Source of the DNA: Sphingobacteriaceae bacterium
GTDB lineage: Bacteria; Bacteroidota; Bacteroidia; B-17B0; Aurantibacillaceae
Direction of reading: 5' to 3'
Length of the DNA: 41,528 nt
Assembly (NCBI GenBank): GCA_023251775.1
Contig: JAHEYC010000026.1
Coordinates: 1-41,528, forward strand
Below are positions 27,201 through 36,548 of this stretch, piece after piece. The first letter of the stretch is position 1, and every line of letters begins with the position of its first letter. The position numbers were made by a program, and so were the translations under genes. The notes under the pieces were generated by a model, which was given only the letters and a program-made list of their open reading frames with translations, was not told the DNA's origin and did not search any database.

Positions 27201-27324
27201 AATTTACTTCTTGCTGAAAATAAGTTTGCTGTGAGAAAACGTTTGTGCAAATAGCAAAAATCGCCACAAGAAATTTGCAGCGATCTAATTTTAGGTTGAT
27301 TATTTTATTCGTATGAAAGATCAA
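24244..27324 (-). CDS. M1 family (gluzincin) metallopeptidase with long barrel-like C-terminus
   Basis: A 1026-aa exported protein. The start is TTG 27324, 3 nt after the TlpA-like stop; no ATG is available before the signal peptide core FLVAIFAICTNVFS. The N-terminal half is an M1 aminopeptidase: a GAMEN-like GGMEYPN and the zinc signature HEVGHNW (about residue 380) with the third ligand Glu exactly 18 residues after the second His (LDEGIN). A catalytic Tyr is plausible in SIIYCKT. Beyond residue about 640 there is no peptidase similarity I can see; instead there are alternating polar/hydrophobic strands (for example GFNLYNGFMAGICLHNYSFF, VDVSLAPMYGFRSKTFTGFA) reaching the end, which looks like an outer-membrane beta-barrel. 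This would anchor the peptidase in the outer membrane. Confidence 0.88.
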   Translation of the reverse strand: MIFHTNKIINLKLDRCKFLVAIFAICTNVFSQQTYFQQEVNYKIDVKLNDVEHSLKAFEELQYINNSSNSLSYIYFHLWPNAYKNNETALAKQLLKLKKTEFYFAKKEERGYIDSLDFKVNGKSVKIEYDAQNPDICKLILNEPLRSLDTLRISTPFYVKIPDAKFSRLGHDNQAYYITQWYPKPAVYDAEGWHQMPYLDQGEFYSEFGSFDVAITLPQNYVLSATGDREDNEAEENFLNENVIRTLTHMEKQTFDPYNMTFPPSSSKWKTIKFKQYRVHDLAWFADKRYNVLHDQIQLPNTNRTVDTWVYFTNKQAYYWKDAIDYVNESTIFYSYLVGDYPYNNVSAVDGVIMAGGGMEYPNITVIGSVGSRLELDVTIAHEVGHNWFYGILGSNERDHPGLDEGINSFYEMSYVRAKYPNYKIGELIGIDSSRKILGINKMAYWREKEAAYLFSAKANIDQPIETHSEDLSLFNYGSIIYCKTAVVMDYLRDYMGDEAFNKAMQFYYENYKFKHPQMKDLVNTLQYFSGNDLSWFSQYLITGNAKIDYKIKRVKRNKDNSYEVIVKNKTGTPVPVNIYGYKDGKPVGFAWFNGSDSTRSLDFPPSDVDYFKIDGLDLMPDVNRRNNYCRTRGIFRKAKPLQFNFLTKLPDPQKNQINYLPIVGFNLYNGFMAGICLHNYSFFDKRVDVSLAPMYGFRSKTFTGFAEMNLNFYPKQAFTKISTGVFAKSFADEFFSVQNFASSENDYILNYLKIKPNLNFEFKNRDKTTSIKHTLSMAYNMIYKEELLFVNSNVTSTALYFKIKLNKAITSVNYLCSNKRAIDPFSINTNFQTDGIMAKLGVTYKQTITLTKRSAVELRLFAGTFLQGTDAQKGAYRFRLSGMNGAQDYLYDANFFGRTEYNGPASYQFVDADGAFKVWTPLGQSSSYLVTVNIKSPKLPKTPLRLFADVGTAPQLSMNKQQVVYDAGISASILDDVIEVYFPLLYSSDIKETLTLNNVGFFNTIRFIFNMHNVKPRDYIKNNFL

Positions 27325-27327
27325 CGA

Positions 27328-28509
27328 TTACGGTTTTACTTCTGCCTGAGGTTTTCCTGCTAATGCTAATTCAATGGCTTTTTCTAATTCCTCACCTCGT
27401 AAATTCTTTGCAAGGATCTTTCCTTGTTGGTCAATTAATACCGCAAACGGAATTCCTTGCACATTATAAAGTCGGGCCGCTGCGCATTCCCAATATTTAA
27501 GATCACTCACTTGAGGCCAAGTAATTCCGTCCATCTGAATTGCCTCCACCCATTTTTCTTTTGTTTGATCTAAGGATACACCATAAATTTCAAAACCTTT
27601 ATCTTTGAATTTCTTATACGCTTTGATCACATTAGGCATTTCGGCTCTACATGGCTTACACCAACTTGCCCAAAAATCTATCAATACCACTTTTCCTCTG
27701 AACGACGAAAGCGCCAGGTCTTTTCCGTTCACATCCGGTAAATTAATTTCGGGGGCTTCGCTGCCAACTGCCAAAGCAAGACTCTTTCCAACCATCTCAT
27801 GGAACATCAAAATATTTTGATTGCTGGGATATTTTTTCATGAGATTTTTATCCAGTTCAATATAAATATCAGAGTATTTTTCAGGATCCAATCCCTGAAT
27901 TGCAATAATGGAAGCGTACATTCCGGTATTTAATTTTATCACCATCGACAATTTTGCATTCTCCAATTCGATCATGGCCATATAAGGACCTTCCAAAGTT
28001 TTACTTAAGGAATCACCGCGTTTTGCAGCCAATTCAGGATTTGTTTGTTGCAATTTATCAAGACCGATGCTGATGGCAGTAGCTTGAAAAGCCTGAGTTA
28101 ATGAGTCTTTACGCACTTGTAATTTTCTTGCAAGATCATTGTATTGCATAAATAATTTCGTTTCCGCACTGCCTTCTACCTTGTAAGTATTTCCAAGATC
28201 GGTCATGTTGCCGCTAACTTTTACCTTGTCGGCAGAATCTAAAACCAACATCGCAAAATTTTGTTCAGTTACTTTTATGCGATAAAATCCAATTTTTGCA
28301 TCGTAATTGGTGAACGAAAAATCTCCTTTTTCATCTACCACAGTGCTATCCACAACAACGGGTTGCTGACCCGATAATTTCTCAAGATATAACATTTCAC
28401 CCTTTGAGTTTGTGAAATTCCCTGATAATTCGAACGCGGCTTTTTTTTGCGCTTCATCGCAGGCCGATAAGGTTAAAAGTAATGACGTGGCAATAATTAA
28501 TTTTTGCAT
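27328..28509 (-). CDS. TlpA/ResA-like thiol-disulfide lipoprotein with DUF4369-like N-terminus
   Basis: A 393-aa lipoprotein: signal peptide MQKLIIATSLLLTLSAC with the lipobox Cys at residue 17. Residues about 25-130 resemble the DUF4369 beta-domain seen in many Bacteroidota thioredoxin-like proteins, followed by a helical region (about 130-245). The C-terminal AhpC-TSA/thioredoxin domain (about 250-385) has the redox motif ASWCKPCRAEMP (Cys near 283 and 286) and the cis-Pro region NVQGIPFAVLID. It probably reduces or isomerises disulfides in periplasmic or outer-membrane proteins. It sits 4 nt after gatB and 3 nt before the M1 peptidase, so is co-transcribed with both. Confidence 0.92.
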   Translation of the reverse strand: MQKLIIATSLLLTLSACDEAQKKAAFELSGNFTNSKGEMLYLEKLSGQQPVVVDSTVVDEKGDFSFTNYDAKIGFYRIKVTEQNFAMLVLDSADKVKVSGNMTDLGNTYKVEGSAETKLFMQYNDLARKLQVRKDSLTQAFQATAISIGLDKLQQTNPELAAKRGDSLSKTLEGPYMAMIELENAKLSMVIKLNTGMYASIIAIQGLDPEKYSDIYIELDKNLMKKYPSNQNILMFHEMVGKSLALAVGSEAPEINLPDVNGKDLALSSFRGKVVLIDFWASWCKPCRAEMPNVIKAYKKFKDKGFEIYGVSLDQTKEKWVEAIQMDGITWPQVSDLKYWECAAARLYNVQGIPFAVLIDQQGKILAKNLRGEELEKAIELALAGKPQAEVKP

Positions 28510-28513
28510 GGAT

Positions 28514-29965
28514 CTATTTTTTATCTAATGTTTCTTTAACTAATGTATTCAATAATTTGGGGTCGGCTTTTCCTTTACTTGCTTTCATTACTTCGCCAAC
28601 GAACATTCCAAGCAATCCCACTTTTCCTCCTTTATATTCGTCAACTTTTGCAGGGAATTTTTCTAAAACAGAATTAATAAATCCTTGCAGATCTTCCGAA
28701 TTACTATTTTGAATAAGATCTAATTTTTTGGCGATATCTTCGGCGTTTGCTGTTGGACTTACTATCAATTCCGGAAATAATTTTGTAGCCGCGGCTGTAT
28801 TACTCACTTTGCCGTCGTCGATCAATTTAATTATCTCGGCAATTTTTACAGGCTTCAATTCAAATTTTTGAATGGTGATGGCGCGGTCGTTCAGCGACGA
28901 ACGAATGGTTCCCATCACCCAATTGGCTGCGCTCTTGTAATTTTTTGTGTGGGACACAAGTTCATTGTAATAAGCTGCGATCTCTTTTAATTCAGTCAAC
29001 TGAAACGCGTCGTATTCACTCAAACCATATTCTTTTGTATAACACTCAAATAATTGCGCAGGTAAAACAGGTAATTTGCTTTTAATAGTTTCAATATAAC
29101 TTTTGGTAACATAAACCGGTTGCAGATCGGGTTCAGGAAAATAACGATAATCATTTGCGCTTTCTTTACTTCTTAAGGAGAACGTGCTTCCATTCACCGC
29201 ATCAAAACTGCGTGTTTCAACGGCAATAATTTCGTTCTTCTCAACAAGATCAACTTGTCTTTTTATCTCAAAATCAATAGCGCGTTGTACATTTCTAAAT
29301 GAGTTCATGTTCTTTACCTCTACTTTTTTTCCGAATTCGGGCGCGCCTTTTATGCGAACCGAAATATTTGCATCACAACGTAAAGATCCTTCTTCCATAT
29401 TTCCATCGCAAATATCCAAGTAACGAACTAATTTTCGCACTTCATTCAAATACGCATAAGCTTCTTCGCCTGTACGAAGTTCGGGCTCTGTTACTATTTC
29501 TAAAAGAGGAGTTCCGGCGCGATTAAGATCAATTAGTGTATGAAAAGGATCAACATCATGAATACTTTTCCCCGCATCTTCTTCCATGTGAATACGCGTT
29601 AAGTTCAAACGTTTGTCTTGATCTTTATCCTTATAATTTACAAAACCCCCTGTGCAAATTGGTGTTTTATCTTGCGTTATCTGATAGCCTTTTGGAAGAT
29701 CGGCGTAAAAATAATTCTTGCGTGCAAATTGATTTTCTTCGCGGATGTTCGCATTTACCGCTAATCCTAATTTCACTGCAAATTCAATGGCCGATCTATT
29801 TACCATTGGCAAAGTGCCGGGATGTCCCAACGAAATAACACTCACATTGGTATTTGGCATAGCGCCATACTCCGCCACATCATTACTATACATTTTTGTT
29901 TTTGTAAGTAACTGAATGTGGCATTCTAAACCAATAACCGCTTCGTATTTTTCGTAAACACTCAT
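28514..29965 (-). CDS. gatB: Asp-tRNA(Asn)/Glu-tRNA(Gln) amidotransferase subunit B
   Basis: GatB binds the mischarged tRNA and activates its carboxyl for transamidation within the GatCAB complex. The 483-aa protein has the normal length. It shows the N-terminal YEAVIGLECHIQLLTKTKMY, the GHPGTLPMVN block, FARKNYFYADLPKGYQITQ, the HMEEDAGKSIHD segment, NRAGTPLLEIVTEPE and the C-terminal YqeY-like tail domain (about 330-483, ending KADPKLLNTLVKETLDKK). gatA and gatC are not in the window. It heads the four-gene run gatB, TlpA-like, M1 peptidase, lpxH. A -7-like TATCTTTA (minus strand, 29981-29974) lies 8 nt before the ATG but lacks a clear TTG. Confidence 0.97.
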   Translation of the reverse strand: MSVYEKYEAVIGLECHIQLLTKTKMYSNDVAEYGAMPNTNVSVISLGHPGTLPMVNRSAIEFAVKLGLAVNANIREENQFARKNYFYADLPKGYQITQDKTPICTGGFVNYKDKDQDKRLNLTRIHMEEDAGKSIHDVDPFHTLIDLNRAGTPLLEIVTEPELRTGEEAYAYLNEVRKLVRYLDICDGNMEEGSLRCDANISVRIKGAPEFGKKVEVKNMNSFRNVQRAIDFEIKRQVDLVEKNEIIAVETRSFDAVNGSTFSLRSKESANDYRYFPEPDLQPVYVTKSYIETIKSKLPVLPAQLFECYTKEYGLSEYDAFQLTELKEIAAYYNELVSHTKNYKSAANWVMGTIRSSLNDRAITIQKFELKPVKIAEIIKLIDDGKVSNTAAATKLFPELIVSPTANAEDIAKKLDLIQNSNSEDLQGFINSVLEKFPAKVDEYKGGKVGLLGMFVGEVMKASKGKADPKLLNTLVKETLDKK

Positions 29966-30019
29966 TAAGGGTGTAAAGATAGTATTATTTGGAAATTATT
30001 TCTGATTACCTGTCCGTTC

Positions 30020-30124
30020 TTTTAGCCACTAATTTCACGAATTTTCCTAAATTTCGATTAGTGAAATATTGCACTAATTGTCGTTAACACTTTAGCATCT
30101 ATTAGTGGAATTCGTGGCTAAAAA
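30020..30124. repeat. Fold-back repeat built of CACTAAT and CACGAATT words
   Basis: The outer arms TTTTAGCCAC (30020-30029) and GTGGCTAAAA (30115-30124) are a perfect 10-bp inverted repeat. Inside, CACTAAT occurs at 30027-30033 and 30072-30078 and its complement ATTAGTG at 30057-30063 and 30101-30107, alternating in orientation; CACGAATT (30036-30043) pairs with AATTCGTG (30109-30116). It occupies most of the gap between the gatB run and the NlpC/P60 gene. Confidence 0.8.
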
Positions 30125-30130
30125 CGTTTT

Positions 30131-30694
30131 CTACATATGCAGTTTAACCCTTCCGGCCCCATAATAATATTTTTTGTAATAGGTTTCGCCAAGATCATTG
30201 ATCATGACCCCTTTTGAGGTACTGGCGTGAACAAATTTATTGTCCTTTAAATAAACTCCCACATGACTCACGTCTTTGGTTCCCGCATTAAAGAACACAA
30301 GATCTCCTTCGCGCAAATGACTGGTTTTAATATGTTCGGCTTCCTTATAAATTAGCGATGTATTTCGTCCAACTGTTACGCCATACACTTTTTTGAAAAG
30401 AATTCCCGTAAAGCAACTGCAATCAACACCATTTTTGTCGCAACCCCCATATTTATACGTGGTGCCATACCAATCGCTTATGAACGAATACAATTTTTTA
30501 TTGCGAACTTCCTTTTCGGTGATGGATAATTTTTCGGCAACGATGGCAACTTTGTTCGAAGAAGTTGATTTGATGGTGATCTTATCTTCTACATCTTTTT
30601 TGTGGTGACAAGAAGAAATAAAAAATGAAATTCCAAGCGCCAAAAGCAAAGTTTTGGGTGTAGACAAAATAATATTTGGAACATAGTTTCTCAT
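30131..30694 (-). CDS. NlpC/P60 family lipoprotein (Spr-like peptidoglycan endopeptidase)
   Basis: A 187-aa exported protein with signal sequence LLLALGISFFISSC; Cys29 is a plausible lipidation site although the lipobox is non-standard. After a linker rich in Lys, Ser and Thr (30-65), the NlpC/P60 domain carries YKYGGCDKNGVDCSCFTG (catalytic Cys92), VSHVGVYL (His144) and FVHAS (His156). The residue after DCS is Cys rather than the common Gly or Ala, and there is another Cys at 85, so a nearby disulfide or redox sensitivity is possible. MepS/Spr homologues cleave D-Ala-mDAP cross-links to permit wall growth. It stands alone between a fold-back repeat and a divergent promoter region. Confidence 0.9.
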   Translation of the reverse strand: MRNYVPNIILSTPKTLLLALGISFFISSCHHKKDVEDKITIKSTSSNKVAIVAEKLSITEKEVRNKKLYSFISDWYGTTYKYGGCDKNGVDCSCFTGILFKKVYGVTVGRNTSLIYKEAEHIKTSHLREGDLVFFNAGTKDVSHVGVYLKDNKFVHASTSKGVMINDLGETYYKKYYYGAGRVKLHM

Positions 30695-30755
30695 CGAAAA
30701 AAATGCTCTTTCAGCTACTCTAATTTACCCCTTATAAACTGTTAAAATCCAAAGC

Positions 30756-30782
30756 TTTACATAGAGTTATTTACATAGAGTT
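30756..30782 (+). promoter_or_regulatory. Tandem 13-bp repeat TTTACATAGAGTT, candidate operator
   Basis: Two identical copies at 30756-30768 and 30770-30782, a 14-nt period, 20 nt upstream of the -33 element of the E1 dehydrogenase promoter. The spacing and position suit an activator or repressor site, or a site shared with the divergent NlpC/P60 gene. Confidence 0.5.
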
Positions 30783-30802
30783 GTTAACAATGGGGTGAAT
30801 TG

Positions 30803-30834
30803 TTTGGTTAGATTTATATTTAAAATTATCTTTA
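30803..30834 (+). promoter_or_regulatory. Candidate promoter for the E1 dehydrogenase gene
   Basis: TTTG (30803-30806), 20 nt, TATCTTTA (30827-30834). Transcription would start around 30840, 12 nt before ATG 30852, and would exclude the upstream in-frame start at 30795. Confidence 0.6.
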
Positions 30835-30851
30835 AAGACTTAGGAAAAATC

Positions 30852-32945
30852 ATGGAAGACCCGACCTTAAAGCCCACCAATGTGAAGACAAAAATTCCTC
30901 TTGACACCCTAAAAAAAGCTTACCGTTTGATGTGTACAGCCAAAAGCATGACGGAACTTTATGAGGCGAATAAGGAAATTACGGCGAAGTATGTTCACGC
31001 TACAAGCAGAGGTCACGAGGCGATTCAAATTGCCATGGGTTTGCAACTTTTACCTCAAGATTTTTTAAGTGCGTATTACCGCGATGATAGTATTTTGCTT
31101 TCGATAGGACTCACGCCTTTTGACTTGATGTTGCAATTATTAGCAAAACGTAATGATATTTTTTCGGGAGGAAGAACCTATTATTCTCATCCGAGTTTGC
31201 GGAGAGATGATATGCCTAAGATCCCGCATCAATCGAGTGCAACAGGGATGCAAGCAATTCCAACAACAGGAATTGCTATGGGAATTCAGTATCAAGAAAA
31301 AATGGCGCTGCTTCCAAATTTTAATGGGAAGAATCCGGTAGCTGTTTGTTCGTTGGGAGATGCAAGTTGTACAGAAGGAGAAGTGTCGGAAGCATTTCAA
31401 ATGGCGGTATTAAGAAAATTGCCAATTCTTTATTTAGTTCAAGATAATGAATGGGATATTAGCGCGCATGCAAAAGAGATTCGCGCGCAAGATATCACCG
31501 AATTTGCCAAGGGTTTTCATGGATTAGAAGTGAGAACGATAGATGGCAGCGATTTTATTTTAAGTTATAATACCGTACAAGAATGTTTGAACATCATTCG
31601 CGAAGAAAGACGTCCGATGTTGATCCACGCAAAAGTTCCTTTGCTAAATCATCATACAAGTGGTGTTCGAAAAGAGTGGTACAGACATGACCTTGAAGAA
31701 GCCGCAAAAAAAGATCCATTGCCACGTTTACGTAATCAATTAATTATTGGTGGCGTGGATGCAAGTGAGATAAAAAAAATTGAAGAAGAAGCAATAATTT
31801 TAGTTGAGGATCATTATAAAAGAGCGTTACAAGAAGAAGATCCAACAGCTGATGATCTGGAAACACACGAATTTGCACCAACGGAAATTACAGAAGAAAA
31901 AGGTGAACGCAAACCTGCAGGAAAACAACCAACGGTAATGGTAGATAGTGCTTTGTTTGCTATTAGAGAATTAATGGACAAACATCCTGAGTGTTTATTG
32001 TACGGACAAGATGTTGGCGCAAGATTAGGCGGAGTTTTTAGAGAAGCTGCAACATTAGCACAGCAATTTGGCGATCATAGAGTTTTTAATACACCAATAC
32101 AAGAAGCATTTATTGTTGGCTCAACTGTTGGCATGAGTGCTGTTGGATTAAAACCAATTGTGGAAGTTCAGTTTGCCGATTATATTTGGCCGGGATTGAA
32201 TCAATTATTTACGGAAGTGAGTCGCAGTTGTTATTTAACCAATGGAAAATGGCCCGTGAGCATGATATTACGTGTGCCAATTGGTGCTTATGGAAGTGGT
32301 GGACCTTACCATTCAAGTTCTGTTGAAAGCGTTTTGGCAAATATTCGCGGAATTAAAATTGCATATCCAAGTACAGGAGCCGATCTAAAAGGTTTGATGA
32401 AAGCTGCGTATTATGACCCAAATCCTGTGGTGATGTTGGAACATAAAGGATTATACTGGAGTAAAATAAAAGGAACGGAAGACGCAAAAACAATTGAGCC
32501 CGATGAAGATTATATTATTCCCTTTGGAAAAGCGCGCATGGTGCAAGAAGCAAATGAAGAATTAGTTTCTAAGGGAAATACATTAAGTATTATTACTTAC
32601 GGCATGGGTGTGTATTGGGCAAAAGAAGCTGCTAAAAAATTTGAAGGGAGAATTGAGATCTTAGATCTGAGAACCATCATGCCATTGGATGAAGAAGCTA
32701 TTTTTAATAGTGCGCGTAAACACAACAAAGTAATTGTGCTCACCGAAGAACCCGTATTGAACGGTTTTGCCCAAAGTATTGCGTCACGGATCTCCGAAAA
32801 TTGTTTCCAAAGTTTAGATGCGCCTGTAAAAGTTATTGGATCAAAAAATTTGCCTGCAATTCCGTTGAATTCGCTTTTAGAAAAAACAATGTTGCCTTCG
32901 GCCGATAAGGTTGAGCAAGCCATTGCCGAACTTTTATCTTATTAA
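30852..32945 (+). CDS. 2-oxoacid dehydrogenase E1 component, fused alpha and beta subunits
   Basis: A thiamine-diphosphate enzyme that decarboxylates a 2-oxoacid and passes the acyl group to the E2 lipoyl domain. With the start at ATG 30852 it has 697 aa. The alpha half (about 1-340) has SRGHEAIQIAMGL, YYRDD, the TPP motif GDASCTEGEVSEAF with VQDNEW, and the HTSGVRKEWY loop. A charged linker (about 340-370) leads to the beta half (370-697), which shows VFNTPIQEAFIVGSTVGMSA, EVQFADYIWPGLNQL and PIGAYGSGGPYHSSS. Such fusions are common in Bacteroidota and are usually annotated as branched-chain 2-oxoacid (2-oxoisovalerate) dehydrogenase; pyruvate cannot be excluded. E2 and E3 genes are not in the window. 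Confidence 0.92.
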   Translation: MEDPTLKPTNVKTKIPLDTLKKAYRLMCTAKSMTELYEANKEITAKYVHATSRGHEAIQIAMGLQLLPQDFLSAYYRDDSILLSIGLTPFDLMLQLLAKRNDIFSGGRTYYSHPSLRRDDMPKIPHQSSATGMQAIPTTGIAMGIQYQEKMALLPNFNGKNPVAVCSLGDASCTEGEVSEAFQMAVLRKLPILYLVQDNEWDISAHAKEIRAQDITEFAKGFHGLEVRTIDGSDFILSYNTVQECLNIIREERRPMLIHAKVPLLNHHTSGVRKEWYRHDLEEAAKKDPLPRLRNQLIIGGVDASEIKKIEEEAIILVEDHYKRALQEEDPTADDLETHEFAPTEITEEKGERKPAGKQPTVMVDSALFAIRELMDKHPECLLYGQDVGARLGGVFREAATLAQQFGDHRVFNTPIQEAFIVGSTVGMSAVGLKPIVEVQFADYIWPGLNQLFTEVSRSCYLTNGKWPVSMILRVPIGAYGSGGPYHSSSVESVLANIRGIKIAYPSTGADLKGLMKAAYYDPNPVVMLEHKGLYWSKIKGTEDAKTIEPDEDYIIPFGKARMVQEANEELVSKGNTLSIITYGMGVYWAKEAAKKFEGRIEILDLRTIMPLDEEAIFNSARKHNKVIVLTEEPVLNGFAQSIASRISENCFQSLDAPVKVIGSKNLPAIPLNSLLEKTMLPSADKVEQAIAELLSY

Positions 32946-32958
32946 TTTATTTTCGATC

Positions 32959-34404
32959 ATGGTAAAAAAGTTCGGGTTGCCCTTTATAGTTCTGTTACTT
33001 CTTTTACCATTACTTTTTATTAATATTAAAAATTCGCACGATTGGGGCGATGATTTTGCCCAGTATATCCATCAGGCGAGAAATATTTTAATTGGTGAAT
33101 CGCAAAATAATACCGGATACATTTATAATGAGAATTATTTTATCGGTCCAAAAGCCTACCCCACCGGATTTCCCTTGCTATTGGCGGTTTTCAGTAAGTT
33201 GAGTGCCGATAATTTAATGAGTTTGAATAAACTTATCTCACTCTTTTGGATCCTAAGCTGCTTTGTTGGTTTTTTATTTTTACGCAAACATTTTAGTTAT
33301 TTAACCGCGCTTATCACAACACTCATCATTGCTTATAACCCCATGATGATCCAATTTAAGACCGAGATCCTTTCTGATCTTCCATTCGCGTTCTTTTCGT
33401 TACTGAGTTTGTATTTAATAGATAAGGAAGATAAACTTTGGCTTTCCATTTTCACCGGTTTATTGATAGCATTTACAGTGCATATTCGCAGCATTGGTTT
33501 TATTTTATTAGGTGTGCTTATCGTTTATAAATTGCTTCATACGCAAAAAAACGAAAACAGCAATCCTTACAAATTTCTCATCATAACTTTAAGTTCATTT
33601 TTGGTATTATATTTTGGCTTGAACCTTGCTTTCCCTTGTGACAGCAACTATCCGGGGCTTTTTGACACAGAAAATTTTTGGTTGAATTTAAACAAGCAGA
33701 TCTCGTATAATTTTGATAAACTCGATACTTTTTTTGACTCGTACGAAATAAAAAATTTCTATTACATCGGTGTTATTGCTTCCGGAGCACTTATTGCTTT
33801 CAGTTTTATTGGTTTTATTAAATTTTTAAAAACAGAAAGAACGAGTCCGCTTGTTTTGTACATGATCGCCTATATTTTAGTGGTTGTTTCATTCAAATAC
33901 GGCGATGCAGGCATGCGTTTTTTATTTCCCATACTTCCTCTCATTTTTTTGTTTGCGATCGAAGGACTAAAGATCTCATTCAATGCGCTCAACATCTCAG
34001 GACCTAAGCTGGCCGTGGCTTTTGGGGCATTGACGCTTTTCTCGTACCACGAACAAGTAGAAAAGATATTGGACGAAACAAAATTAATTTATGAAGGTCC
34101 AAACAAACCCGAAGCTCAAAAAATGTTTGAGTACATCAATCAAAATATAGAGCCGGGAACGGTAATAGAATTTGATAAACCTCGGGCTCTTGCACTTTAT
34201 ACTACCATGCATTCAGTGGCTTTTAATTCGGAACAGAAAAAACTAGATGTTAGAAAAGAAGCGGTGAAATTCAATGTTGAATTTATTTTGATCGACGATA
34301 TCTTTACTGATCAAAAGATCAAGGATTTTGTGAATTCCGGAACGAGTTATTGTTTTTTGATCTATAGCGTGAATGAGTTTAAGTTATATAAACTTAATCC
34401 ATAA
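32959..34404 (+). CDS. GT-C fold membrane glycosyltransferase-like protein (GT39/ArnT-like)
   Basis: A polytopic membrane protein of 481 aa with about nine to eleven hydrophobic segments in the first 360 residues and a soluble C-terminal region (about 370-481). The first loop after helix 1 has HDWGDDFAQYIHQARN, with the acidic pair expected at the catalytic site of GT-C enzymes that use lipid-linked sugars, and PTGFPLLLAV resembles the same group. ATG 32959 is chosen over an in-frame TTG at 32911, which would lie inside the E1 gene. The gene starts 13 nt after the E1 stop; a metabolic link with E1 is not obvious. Acceptor unknown; assignment to a specific GT family is tentative. Confidence 0.75.
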   Translation: MVKKFGLPFIVLLLLLPLLFINIKNSHDWGDDFAQYIHQARNILIGESQNNTGYIYNENYFIGPKAYPTGFPLLLAVFSKLSADNLMSLNKLISLFWILSCFVGFLFLRKHFSYLTALITTLIIAYNPMMIQFKTEILSDLPFAFFSLLSLYLIDKEDKLWLSIFTGLLIAFTVHIRSIGFILLGVLIVYKLLHTQKNENSNPYKFLIITLSSFLVLYFGLNLAFPCDSNYPGLFDTENFWLNLNKQISYNFDKLDTFFDSYEIKNFYYIGVIASGALIAFSFIGFIKFLKTERTSPLVLYMIAYILVVVSFKYGDAGMRFLFPILPLIFLFAIEGLKISFNALNISGPKLAVAFGALTLFSYHEQVEKILDETKLIYEGPNKPEAQKMFEYINQNIEPGTVIEFDKPRALALYTTMHSVAFNSEQKKLDVRKEAVKFNVEFILIDDIFTDQKIKDFVNSGTSYCFLIYSVNEFKLYKLNP

Positions 34405-34408
34405 AAAA

Positions 34409-34430
34409 ATGCCGATATCACTATCGGCAT
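34409..34430. terminator. Bidirectional terminator between the GT-C gene and gyrB
   Basis: A perfect 9-bp stem ATGCCGATA/TATCGGCAT with a TCAC loop, A run on the left and T-rich on the right, placed between two convergent genes, so it can serve both. Confidence 0.85.
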
Positions 34431-34453
34431 CTTCTTTATAAATTTTATAATTA

Positions 34454-36415
<1,962 letters not shown>

Positions 36416-36450
36416 TTATCTTTTATTTATCCTTTAAATATACCGATTTT

Positions 36451-36533
36451 TTACCGTTTTTTAGGCACTTTTTATGCTAAATTTTACTAACAAAATATTA
36501 ATGGTAATTTTACTAGAAATTACCGTTTTTTAG
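36451..36533. promoter_or_regulatory. Paired repeats in the gyrB/acyltransferase divergent region
   Basis: TTACCGTTTTTTAG occurs twice, identically, at 36451-36464 and 36520-36533 (69 nt apart). The second copy overlaps a perfect 8-bp inverted repeat GGTAATTT/AAATTACC (36503-36510 and 36517-36524). Candidate binding sites for a regulator of one or both genes. Confidence 0.45.
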
Positions 36534-36548
36534 CTTGATTTTTGCTTT

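Noticed and set aside
29184-29838. Several overlapping open frames on the plus strand opposite gatB
   Set aside because: Low-complexity shadows of a certain gene; no recognisable domain, start context or promoter.
30795-30851. N-terminal extension of the E1 dehydrogenase
   Set aside because: A well-spaced promoter candidate sits inside it, and family members start near the ATG at 30852.
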